DNA of 44,638 nucleotides, from NCBI GenBank assembly GCA_017623215.1, contig JAGAPO010000072.1:1-44638 (forward strand), written 5' to 3'. The notes beneath the pieces are model-generated. The model searched no databases, was not told where the DNA came from, and saw only the letters and a program-made list of their open reading frames with translations. The position numbers were made by a program, and so were the translations under genes. Positions 1 to 7,699 of this stretch are shown here, in pieces. Within the stretch, counting starts at the first letter, position 1. Each line of letters opens with the position of its first letter. This DNA is from Lachnospiraceae bacterium. GTDB lineage: Bacteria; Bacillota; Clostridia; Lachnospirales; Lachnospiraceae.

Positions 1-96
1 ATTAAGTGTACCCCAAACATCCCATTATCCATGATTTATGGCCAAGGGGAATGGCATAGACACAGAAAACTTCTCTATGTAAAAAAGAAAATGTAA
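1..96 (+). pseudogene. Possible N-terminal remnant of a PaaK/CapK-like ligase
   Basis: Frame 1 is open from the window edge to a TAA at 94-96. It reads a short peptide containing NIPLSMIYGQGEWHRHRKLL. CapK/PaaK-like enzymes often start with a segment of this kind (a Pro-Asn/Gln-X-hydrophobic stretch, then a Tyr-Gly), so this may be the detached N-terminus of the ligase that reappears in another frame from about position 126. The roughly 80 residues normally lying between these parts are missing. The link is an inference from pattern only; the fragment could equally be the tail of an upstream gene. Confidence 0.3.
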
Positions 97-218
97 GAAA
101 AAGCGAGTTAACAAGAGAAAAATAAAGATTAATATGGGAGTATCAAATAAATAATCCAACAGACATAACACAATATCCTGTTCTAACCCGGCAGGACCTT
201 CAAAAGCACCGATACAAT

Positions 219-1310
219 ATGTTTACAGATGGCTACAAGTTAAAATACTTTACACAGCTGTTACGCAGACAGTCATCGTCAGGATCTTCAGGAATTCCGG
301 TTCATGTATATTGGGATCAGGAAGATTATAGTATTTCTATGCTTTCGTTGTGGCGGCTGCGGATGAAATATTATAAGATATCTCCATCTAATAAGGCTAT
401 CAAGTTTGTGTTAGCTGATATGCACATGGCGTCTGATAATAAAGAAGGATTAAAATATTATCAGGAATCAAGCAGCGTTATATATGTCAATCGGATGTCG
501 CTTTACAGCGAAGAGCAGTATATGAGATTAGTTGCTTTGATGGATGATTATAAGCCGGAATGGCTATACATACAGCCGTCTGTTTTGAGAAAACTGCTTC
601 TTGTTTGTAGGCGGTATCAGTATAAGCTGCCGGACACTATACGATACATCGAGTCTGTAGGAGAACTATTGGATGACATATTGAAACGAGAAGCAAGAGA
701 GTATTTTAAGGTGCCTGTAGTAAATATGTATGGTTCCGAAGAGATGAATGGGATTGCATATGAGTGTCCGTATCATAATATGCATATATTGGAGCAGAAT
801 GTATACGTCGAGGTGAAAAACGGAGACATGATTACCGATAGCGGAGAAGGCGAGGCAATTATCACGAATATAAGGAATAGAGCCATGCCGTTAATCCGGT
901 ATAATCAGGGAGACCGGATTCGTATTAAAAAGCAGGCGATTCCCTGCGCGTGCGGGGAAAAAGCAAAAGTGATTGAGGTGATATATGGAAGAGAACAAAA
1001 CAGTTATTGTATTGGCTCGTTTGAGATGAACTCATTTGTGCTTACGGGGCTTATATCAGAAATTAATAACCGTTATTTTGATATGATTCATGAGTTCCGC
1101 TTCGAATATTTCATTAAGCCCAATACACTTCGATGCTACGTTGGCATTTCGGGACAGGATGGAACTTGGTTCGCAAATATTAGTGAAAGCATTAAGAAAG
1201 CTTGTTCTGATAAGATTCCGGAAGACCTGGGGATGAGATTTGAAGTATGGCAGGAAGAGAATAGACATTCTTACAAAAAGAATCAAATACTGGAGGTAAG
1301 AGAGGAATAG
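219..1310 (+). CDS. PaaK/CapK-like adenylate-forming enzyme, N-terminally truncated
   Basis: This belongs to the phenylacetate-CoA ligase/CapK family of AMP-forming enzymes, which activate a carboxylate as an acyl-adenylate. The phosphate-binding loop SSSGSSGIP lies near residue 20, the MYGSEEMNG motif near 170, and a late RYNQGD motif follows; a Cys pair (CACG) sits near 245. At 363 residues it is shorter than the usual 430-450. The frame stays open upstream to position 126 and encodes PVLTRQDLQKHRYNMF just before the ATG, which is typical family sequence. No Shine-Dalgarno precedes the ATG at 219. The N-terminal part therefore appears deleted and activity is doubtful. It sits 1 nt ahead of a radical SAM gene. 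In such peptide cassettes a ligase of this class could load an acyl or amino-acyl group on a carrier, but the substrate is unknown. Confidence 0.75.
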   Translation: MFTDGYKLKYFTQLLRRQSSSGSSGIPVHVYWDQEDYSISMLSLWRLRMKYYKISPSNKAIKFVLADMHMASDNKEGLKYYQESSSVIYVNRMSLYSEEQYMRLVALMDDYKPEWLYIQPSVLRKLLLVCRRYQYKLPDTIRYIESVGELLDDILKREAREYFKVPVVNMYGSEEMNGIAYECPYHNMHILEQNVYVEVKNGDMITDSGEGEAIITNIRNRAMPLIRYNQGDRIRIKKQAIPCACGEKAKVIEVIYGREQNSYCIGSFEMNSFVLTGLISEINNRYFDMIHEFRFEYFIKPNTLRCYVGISGQDGTWFANISESIKKACSDKIPEDLGMRFEVWQEENRHSYKKNQILEVREE

Positions 1311-1311
1311 T

Positions 1312-2682
1312 ATGGATAATAAGCCAATTGGATTTTTGTTCGTGTTAAAGTCAAACTATTTTTATTATGATACATATAGGAATCGTTTGATTCAGGTGAC
1401 TGTGGAACAATTTAAGGAGATAAAAAGATTGTTGGAGATCGGACAAGCGGATTATCTTGCATCCTGCGATGATACAGAGGAGCAACAGGCAATAGTAAAG
1501 TTAATTCATATGGGATTCTTTCGGCCATCCTTTATTGCCTGTGAAGAACATCCAAATATGCGGTACATTCCGCAGCTGCTCAACCGTTGTGTCAATTTTG
1601 TGCAATTGCAGGTCACAAGAAGCTGTAATTTTAGATGCCGCTATTGCTTTTTTGCCAACGATAATACGATGACAAGAAATCATGAAAATGCGTATATGGA
1701 CTGGGATACAGCTCGTAGGAGTATTGACTTTTTATATGAGCATTCTTGTGATGTATCAGAGGTTGGAATTTCTTTTTATGGAGGAGAGCCATTCTTAAAT
1801 TTTGCTATTATAAAAAAGGCTGTAGAATACGCCGAGAAAAAGTTTTTAACGAAAATGATACGATTCTCGGCTACAACGAATGGTTCTATCATGGATCAGG
1901 ATATTGCAGATTTTCTTGCGGAAAAAGGCTTTCATCTTATGATTAGTCTGGATGGACCGGCAGATATTCAGGATAGTCACAGAAGATTTTCCGGCAGCGG
2001 TGGAGGCACGTTTGACAAGGTATTAGAGAACATCATGCTATTAAAGGCGAGCCATGAAGATTATTTTTATAAAAACGTGATATTTAATCCGGTAATGTTT
2101 GCGGACGAGTCCTATGCGAAGGTTCTTGCGTTCTTTAAGAGTATCGGCGTACGGGAGAGCGCTGTAAGAAAGCAATATGCCAACATGAAAGGAATCGATT
2201 ATAATTATGATTTGTTCCATTCTGATATAGCAGGAACATCAGAATATGAACACTTTCAGGAATATAACGTTGACCAGATTGAACATATCAAGGACGCTTA
2301 TAAACGCAAGTTCATACGGACATCGGAAGAGCTTCCGGAGAGTGGCTGTATACCAGGAGTAGTTCGGTTGTTGATAACGGTACATGGTGAATTTTATCCG
2401 TGTGAAAAGATAAATGAGAATGAAGAACTCATGATTGGAAATCTTAGAGACGGGTTCAATGAAGAACAGGTTAGGAGAATTGCCAATCTGCAGAAGCTTA
2501 CGCATGAGCAGTGCAAAACTTGCTGGGCGGTAAGATTCTGTAAAATGTGCGCGATTCACTGTACCGATCCGGAAAAAGGAAATATTAGCCGGCAGGCCAA
2601 AGAGGCGTATTGCCGTGTAATAAAAAAGATTGCAGTGTCTTTTTTAAAGGAACAGGCAGAGAGACAGAACCAGGAGGTGTAA
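1312..2682 (+). CDS. Radical SAM/SPASM peptide maturase
   Basis: This is a cytoplasmic radical SAM enzyme that probably modifies the small Cys-rich peptide encoded downstream. The SAM-cluster motif CNFRCRYC (C105, C109, C112) is followed by the GGEP motif (FYGGEPFLN) and a SLDGP segment. The C-terminal SPASM region supplies many cysteines for auxiliary iron-sulphur clusters (GCIPG, FYPCEK, QCKTC, FCKMCAIHC, YC). The roughly 95 residues before the core probably hold the peptide-recognition domain. It starts 1 nt after the ligase gene and is followed by the partner gene. From memory it resembles the clostridial Cys-rich peptide maturase CcpM (NCBIfam TIGR04068); an HMM search would settle this. 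The chemistry, for example thioether formation, cannot be read from sequence. Confidence 0.85.
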   Translation: MDNKPIGFLFVLKSNYFYYDTYRNRLIQVTVEQFKEIKRLLEIGQADYLASCDDTEEQQAIVKLIHMGFFRPSFIACEEHPNMRYIPQLLNRCVNFVQLQVTRSCNFRCRYCFFANDNTMTRNHENAYMDWDTARRSIDFLYEHSCDVSEVGISFYGGEPFLNFAIIKKAVEYAEKKFLTKMIRFSATTNGSIMDQDIADFLAEKGFHLMISLDGPADIQDSHRRFSGSGGGTFDKVLENIMLLKASHEDYFYKNVIFNPVMFADESYAKVLAFFKSIGVRESAVRKQYANMKGIDYNYDLFHSDIAGTSEYEHFQEYNVDQIEHIKDAYKRKFIRTSEELPESGCIPGVVRLLITVHGEFYPCEKINENEELMIGNLRDGFNEEQVRRIANLQKLTHEQCKTCWAVRFCKMCAIHCTDPEKGNISRQAKEAYCRVIKKIAVSFLKEQAERQNQEV

Positions 2683-2687
2683 AATCA

Positions 2688-3578
2688 GTGGGAAACATAT
2701 TTGTTTTTTCGGATTCGTATATAACTAAAGCGGTGATTCATTGTATTGAATATATGCATCGTGATAACGAGAAATTAGGAAGTGTTTATGTGCTGCGGGA
2801 GAATCATAGACAGGATGAATTCCCGAAGCATTATCGGGTTGTAATTGCCCAGTCTTTGCAGGAGTGTTTGAATGCTTGTGATATTTGCTTGATATATAAG
2901 AGTGAAAGGATAACGGAGCCTTGTGTAGAACGAATTCGTTCGGAAGCGCAACAGGCAAATGTAACATGTTGTTGTATCGACCTGCAAAAGAAGAGTGTGT
3001 TAGAAGAACAGCGGAAGAAAAAGTCGGTCACTGTTTTAATTGTAAGATATGGAACATTCACCCAGCAGTATTATACAGAGTTTGCGCTGGCATCTGCATT
3101 TCGCAAAAACAATATAGCGATTGCTCAGGAGTTTTCGACATTGGCAGCGACAATTATGGAAAGCTTGGAATTTTTAAAACAAAATGAGGAAAACGGAAAA
3201 AGGGGTTTAGCGGTTATTGCATTAGAAACACCATGTCTGGAGACCTTTGACAATGATACGAAGATACGTTCCATTGTTCATGCGTTGAGGCCGGAGTATG
3301 TGATTCTTTCTACAAATGGGAACACAGAACTTTCGGATGAGGTTTTTAAACGGTTTTACTATCTTTATGGAAAAAAGATAGATTGTGTAGTCCGGTCAGA
3401 GTATGTTCCGTTCGTTGTAAGGGGGACAGAGCCGGTGCCTTTAAGGTGTATTCTTAAGAACAAAGAGAAGAATGCAAAAAGAAACATAATGTTTGTTGAT
3501 GACATGAATGTGGGAGATTTGCTGTTTGAAGATATTCATGCAAAATTAGCGATCCCAAAAGACATTCATTTGTTATAA
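2688..3578 (+). CDS. Peptide-maturation partner protein, unknown function
   Basis: A 296-residue soluble protein with no catalytic motif that I recognise. The start chosen is GTG 2688, 8 nt after a strong AGGAGGTG at 2672-2679; a longer reading from ATG 2610 would overlap the maturase by 73 nt and has no ribosome site. It opens with GNIFVFSDSYI and contains alternating beta/alpha stretches (VTVLIVRYG, LAVIALETP, YVILSTNG), suggesting two Rossmann-like halves. It lies between the radical SAM gene and the precursor, where cassettes of this kind carry a conserved accessory protein (NCBIfam TIGR04066, from memory). Its role could be a scaffold or a leader-peptide handling factor, but this is inference only. 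Confidence 0.6.
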   Translation: MGNIFVFSDSYITKAVIHCIEYMHRDNEKLGSVYVLRENHRQDEFPKHYRVVIAQSLQECLNACDICLIYKSERITEPCVERIRSEAQQANVTCCCIDLQKKSVLEEQRKKKSVTVLIVRYGTFTQQYYTEFALASAFRKNNIAIAQEFSTLAATIMESLEFLKQNEENGKRGLAVIALETPCLETFDNDTKIRSIVHALRPEYVILSTNGNTELSDEVFKRFYYLYGKKIDCVVRSEYVPFVVRGTEPVPLRCILKNKEKNAKRNIMFVDDMNVGDLLFEDIHAKLAIPKDIHLL

Positions 3579-3658
3579 TTAGGTTAATGCAGTTTATTTA
3601 TAATAAATTATTTGGTGTAATTATCAGTAAAGAAACGGCTTCGGAGAAAGGAGAAACT

Positions 3659-3814
3659 ATGGAGTACTTAAGTGATGACGAGATCTTAGAGCCTATGGGG
3701 CTTGTGCATTGCCCGGGCGGCGGCGTATGTAGAGCGGGCGGATGTTCCAATTTGTCAACTACCGAGATTGAAAATAATGATTTGAGTCTCAATTTCAATT
3801 CCGGTAATAGCTAA
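3659..3814 (+). CDS. Three-cysteine RiPP precursor peptide
   Basis: A 51-residue peptide, starting at ATG 3659 behind AAAGGAG (3647-3653). The N-terminal part is acidic and leader-like (MEYLSDDEILEPMG). The middle carries a Gly/Cys block, CPGGGVCRAGGC, with Cys at residues 18, 24 and 29 (C-x5-C-x4-C), and the tail is rich in Asn/Ser/Thr and ends NFNSGNS. No signal peptide or double-Gly followed by a hydrophobic core is evident, although Gly-Gly pairs lie inside the Cys block. It sits directly after the maturase and partner genes and before two exporters, which marks it as the likely substrate. It may be a CLI_3235-type bacteriocin precursor (TIGR04065, from memory). The unusual central Cys block leaves the leader/core boundary undecided. 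Confidence 0.7.
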   Translation: MEYLSDDEILEPMGLVHCPGGGVCRAGGCSNLSTTEIENNDLSLNFNSGNS

Positions 3815-3863
3815 GAAGCACTAAAAAGCAACTATTAACCACGATTACCGGTGCCGTTTTTTT
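3801..3863 (+). terminator. Possible attenuator after the precursor gene
   Basis: CCGGTAAT (3801-3808) pairs perfectly with ATTACCGG (3844-3851) across a long loop, followed by TGCCG and seven T (3857-3863). The left arm overlaps the last codons of the precursor. It could reduce read-through into the transporter genes and so raise the precursor:exporter ratio. The long loop makes it weak. Confidence 0.35.
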
Positions 3864-3912
3864 ACTGATAATTACACAGAACAAATCTTTGGAAAGCAGA
3901 AAGGAGATAAAC

Positions 3913-5694
3913 ATGAGGTTATTTGCAAAATCAATTAAATATTCTGTGGCACTGCTCATCACATCCAGCAGATATCTGCTGCCAGCCTATCTTTTTCTAC
4001 ATATCCTTTGCGCAACACTCCCGTTATTCAGCACCTGGGTGTTAAAGCAAATTCTGGATCTGTTAACAGGAGGGCAGGCAAAGCCGGATATTCATTCCCT
4101 CGTACTCTGTATGTCGGGATACGTGATATCCTTTCTTTTGTTGCAGTTGGCTAATTCGCTCTCTGCGGTCTGCCGCGACTCCGTATTTAACAAGGTGGGG
4201 GAGCAATACGACTGTAATTTAGCCAAGAAAGTATCAGGACTCCCGATGGCCTACATTGATTCGTCCAAGGGAAAAGACACAATTGCACACGTACGCTCCT
4301 ACAAGCTTTTAGTCGTCAATATTCCGGATTTGATTATTCGAGCCATTACGAGTTGTTATACCTTCTGTGTTGTATTTGGGGTATTAGCATTGTTTCATTT
4401 GTGGCTTACGTTCCTTTTCCTCGCTCTAACGATCCCGGGGATTCTGCTGCAGTCTGTCTTTGATAAAAAGGCAGATGAACTGCGCACCAAACAATTTTCA
4501 AAAATGCGCAAATTCAATTATTACCGGTGGATCCTTACGGATGCTTGGCCGGGTAAAGATGTACGCATGTATAACCTGACGGAACCAATGAAAGACAGGC
4601 ATGATACAGAAAAGAATCTTTATCGGGAGGAGAAAAAGCAGTTCGAGAAGAAAGAGACGGCTGCCTTCCTGTTATCGGAATTGATAAGACGGAGCGGAGA
4701 GATTGTATTTATCATATATGTAATTCTAAAAGCGATGGCAGGGGAGATCAGTATTGGCAGTGTGGCATTATATGTCGGATATGCAATATCAGCGTCAACC
4801 GCGTTCCAGACGATGGTGTGGAATCTGGTATATGCGTATACAAGGTCGAATCGGGATATGGGCCGCTTCTTTGAATTCATGGCGATGAAAGGCGATGACG
4901 ATACGAATGGAACAAGAGAACTGACAGAATTTCAGTCGCTGGAATTCGATGATGTATGGTTCAAATATCCATATACGGATAAATACGTGCTTTCGGGAGC
5001 CTCGTTCCGGATGAATCGCGGGGACAAGCTGTCGATTGTCGGAATCAATGGAGCCGGAAAGTCTACGATTATCAAGCTGATGCTTGGATTATACGAAGCA
5101 GAGTCCGGGAAGATTTTAGTGAACGGGTATCCGATGGAGGAGTATCGGCTTCGGGATATCAGAAAGTTATTCTCAGTATTATTTCAAAGCTTTGTGCAGT
5201 ATCCGCTGACTGTGAGAGAGAATATTGCACTCTCAGATTTGGACAGGCTGGAGGATGACGAGGGAATTGTGAAGGCTATGGAGTTAGGGGATATCTATCC
5301 GGATATGGAGCCGAAGATGAAGTCGGGACTGGATTCCGTTATGACCCGCAGCTTCGATGATGAGGGAATTGAGCTTTCAAAGGGGCAGTGGCAGAAGGTG
5401 GCACTGTCGAGAGCATATTTTAAGAATTCGCCGATTGTCGTGTTCGATGAGCCGTCTGCGGCGCTCGATGCAGAGGCAGAAGATAAGATCTTCCGGAATT
5501 TTGAGAAGATAGCGTGTGACAGAACCGGAATCATGATCTCACATCGCATATCAGCATCCCGGACGGCGAATCACATCATCGTTCTGGATGGCGGTAAGAT
5601 TGTGGAGGATGGGACGCATGATGCATTGATAGAACGGGGCGGGCTCTATGCCAGATTCTACAATCTTCAGAAGGAAAAATACAGGATAGAGTAA
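3913..5694 (+). CDS. ABC exporter (membrane plus ATPase half), RiPP cluster
   Basis: A 593-residue half-transporter with an N-terminal six-helix membrane domain (about residues 15-290) and a C-terminal ATPase. Walker A is GINGAGKST near 377, the signature is variant (LSKGQ instead of LSGGQ), Walker B is VVFDEPSAALD near 510, and the H-loop is SHRIS. ATG 3913 was chosen because AAGGAGATAA precedes it; an upstream TTG at 3889 has no site. There is no N-terminal C39 peptidase domain, so it does not cleave a leader itself. It probably pairs with the next ABC gene as a heterodimeric exporter of the modified peptide or for self-protection. The variant signature fits a degenerate ATP site, as in many heterodimers. 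Confidence 0.85.
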   Translation: MRLFAKSIKYSVALLITSSRYLLPAYLFLHILCATLPLFSTWVLKQILDLLTGGQAKPDIHSLVLCMSGYVISFLLLQLANSLSAVCRDSVFNKVGEQYDCNLAKKVSGLPMAYIDSSKGKDTIAHVRSYKLLVVNIPDLIIRAITSCYTFCVVFGVLALFHLWLTFLFLALTIPGILLQSVFDKKADELRTKQFSKMRKFNYYRWILTDAWPGKDVRMYNLTEPMKDRHDTEKNLYREEKKQFEKKETAAFLLSELIRRSGEIVFIIYVILKAMAGEISIGSVALYVGYAISASTAFQTMVWNLVYAYTRSNRDMGRFFEFMAMKGDDDTNGTRELTEFQSLEFDDVWFKYPYTDKYVLSGASFRMNRGDKLSIVGINGAGKSTIIKLMLGLYEAESGKILVNGYPMEEYRLRDIRKLFSVLFQSFVQYPLTVRENIALSDLDRLEDDEGIVKAMELGDIYPDMEPKMKSGLDSVMTRSFDDEGIELSKGQWQKVALSRAYFKNSPIVVFDEPSAALDAEAEDKIFRNFEKIACDRTGIMISHRISASRTANHIIVLDGGKIVEDGTHDALIERGGLYARFYNLQKEKYRIE

Positions 5695-5739
5695 GGGTGA
5701 ATTCGAATATCATTCGAATGGCAGAAATGGAGGATTGTT

Positions 5740-7524
5740 ATGGTAAAAAAATTATGGACACAGATAGGGAGCATCGGCAATAACGTATGGTTTGGTCTGA
5801 AAATCAGCTTCTTAGCTTCCAGGAAATATTTCTTTTTAAAATGTCTGATTCTGCTTTCCACAACCCTGCTTCCGCTTACGACAATCTGGTTATGGAAAGA
5901 GATTCTAAATCGGGTAATCGGGGGAGATGTGCAGACGGTGATATGCTATCTGGTCTGCTACCTGCTGCTGACACTTGTTACCTATCTGTTGGCAAAAGTA
6001 AATCAGTACATCAGCAACCGATATAATGACGAACTTCTCTTCTACATCGACGGAGTTATGATAGAGAAAGTATCGCGGATGGATTTGTCGTTCTTTGATT
6101 CCGCTTCTATGGGGGATAAGGTGCGTCAGACAAGAAGTAATTTTGGAGAGATGATGAATATTACCTGGATGATATTCGGGATTCTGTCAGACTGCATCAA
6201 TGTTCTGGCTGCTCTTATAATTGTAACGACCTACAGATGGTGGATTGGCCTCGCAACGGTCTTGCTTTTGATCCCGTATATGAGGTATAATAAAAAATAT
6301 TCCGAGAGACGGTATCAGCTTGCCAAACAGCAGCAGCGTGACCAACGCAGGATGAACTATTATAACGGTGTATTCTTTGATACCAACATACAGTTCGAGA
6401 TGAAGCTGAATCATACGGGTTCGTATTTCATTCAGAAGTATCATGAGGCGTGGCTCAAGCTGTATCGAATCAATAAGCGTGAGGATATTCGTTATAACAG
6501 CATCAATGCCGGGCTCTCCATTCTGAATATCTTAAGTGAGCTGCTGGTGATGGCGATATCGGTCGTAGATGTATATGCGGGGCATATAGGTGTCGGAGAT
6601 CTGCAATACAATCTTAGCATGGTCAGCAGACTGCGGGAGCAGATCCGTGCGCTTATGGCAGGGATCAATGACTTCATGATGGAGAATACGATGCTGAACG
6701 AGATGCAGGAGTTCGTATCCATGAAGCCGGAATATGAAAAAAGCGGGAGCCGAATTCCGTCGGCGAATCCGAGAGTGGAATTCGAACATGTGTCATTTCG
6801 CTATCCGGGGACAGAGCAGTATGTGTTAAAAGATTGTTCCTTTACGATCGAGCCGCATGAAAAGGTTGGTTTGATCGGGCTGAATGGCGCGGGAAAGACA
6901 ACGATTGTGAAATTACTATTCCGTTTTTACGATCCGGAGAGCGGTTGCATTAAGCTGGACGGGGTAGATTTGAAAGAATATGATATCTATGCGGTTCGAG
7001 GGATCTTTGGGGTCTTGTTCCAGGATTACGTGCGGTATAGTCTGCCGCTGCGGGAAATCATCGCGCTGTCTGATTTTGAACAGCGATATAACGAAGAGAA
7101 GCTGCGGGCTGTGTGCGACCTGACCGGAGTCAGTGATATTATAAAGGACTGGGAGGACGGATTTGACAGTGTGTTGGGAAGAAATTATGTGGATAACGGC
7201 AAGGATCTGTCGGGGGGACAATGGCAGCTTGTCAGTCTTGCCAGAGCTTATTTTAAAGACTGTGACTATATGATTCTGGATGAGCCATCTGCAGCGCTGG
7301 ATCCGGTATCGGAGGATCGTATCTTTGAACAGCTTTATCGCCTTAGCGAAGGGAAGAGTGCCGTTACGATATCCCATCGGTTGTCGAATACGACGCTCGC
7401 GGATCGATTATTGATTCTTGGCGATGGACATATTATCGAGCAGGGGCCACATGAGGAATTATTAAAGCAAAATGGAGAGTATGCGAGATTGTTCCGTCTG
7501 CAGGCGAGTAAATATATGGGGTAG
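5740..7524 (+). CDS. ABC exporter, second half, RiPP cluster
   Basis: A 594-residue membrane-ATPase fusion of the same layout as the gene before it. Walker A is GLNGAGKTT near 381, the signature is canonical LSGGQ near 490, Walker B is MILDEPSAALD near 513, and the H-loop is SHRLS. The start ATG follows ATGGAGGATTGTT. The 45-nt spacing and the complementary canonical/variant signatures suggest a heterodimer with the preceding transporter. It too lacks a peptidase domain. The substrate is inferred from context to be the three-cysteine peptide. Confidence 0.85.
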   Translation: MVKKLWTQIGSIGNNVWFGLKISFLASRKYFFLKCLILLSTTLLPLTTIWLWKEILNRVIGGDVQTVICYLVCYLLLTLVTYLLAKVNQYISNRYNDELLFYIDGVMIEKVSRMDLSFFDSASMGDKVRQTRSNFGEMMNITWMIFGILSDCINVLAALIIVTTYRWWIGLATVLLLIPYMRYNKKYSERRYQLAKQQQRDQRRMNYYNGVFFDTNIQFEMKLNHTGSYFIQKYHEAWLKLYRINKREDIRYNSINAGLSILNILSELLVMAISVVDVYAGHIGVGDLQYNLSMVSRLREQIRALMAGINDFMMENTMLNEMQEFVSMKPEYEKSGSRIPSANPRVEFEHVSFRYPGTEQYVLKDCSFTIEPHEKVGLIGLNGAGKTTIVKLLFRFYDPESGCIKLDGVDLKEYDIYAVRGIFGVLFQDYVRYSLPLREIIALSDFEQRYNEEKLRAVCDLTGVSDIIKDWEDGFDSVLGRNYVDNGKDLSGGQWQLVSLARAYFKDCDYMILDEPSAALDPVSEDRIFEQLYRLSEGKSAVTISHRLSNTTLADRLLILGDGHIIEQGPHEELLKQNGEYARLFRLQASKYMG

Positions 7525-7640
7525 GAGTATGACGCTTTAGGGAAGCTTGATACCGAGGCAGTAATATATTCACCTTCACGTGTTCTGCAGTGTGTTAGTT
7601 CTATAAAAGATAATATCAGAAAAGATATAGAATAGAGAGC

Positions 7641-7678
7641 GAAAGACCAATCAGTTTTCATAATTCGATTGGTCTTTC
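7641..7678. promoter_or_regulatory. Perfect 12-bp hairpin before the 7700 gene
   Basis: GAAAGACCAATC (7641-7652) and GATTGGTCTTTC (7667-7678) are perfect inverted arms around a 14-nt loop. No T-run follows on either strand, so it is not a standard terminator. It ends a few bases before the ribosome site of the next gene and could act on mRNA stability or translation, or bind a regulator. Confidence 0.45.
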
Positions 7679-7699
7679 ACAGAAAGGCGGATGATAATA

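Noticed and set aside
3913..7524. Leader-cleaving (C39 peptidase) function for the RiPP exporters
   Set aside because: Both proteins begin directly with membrane helices; no N-terminal Cys/His peptidase domain is present.
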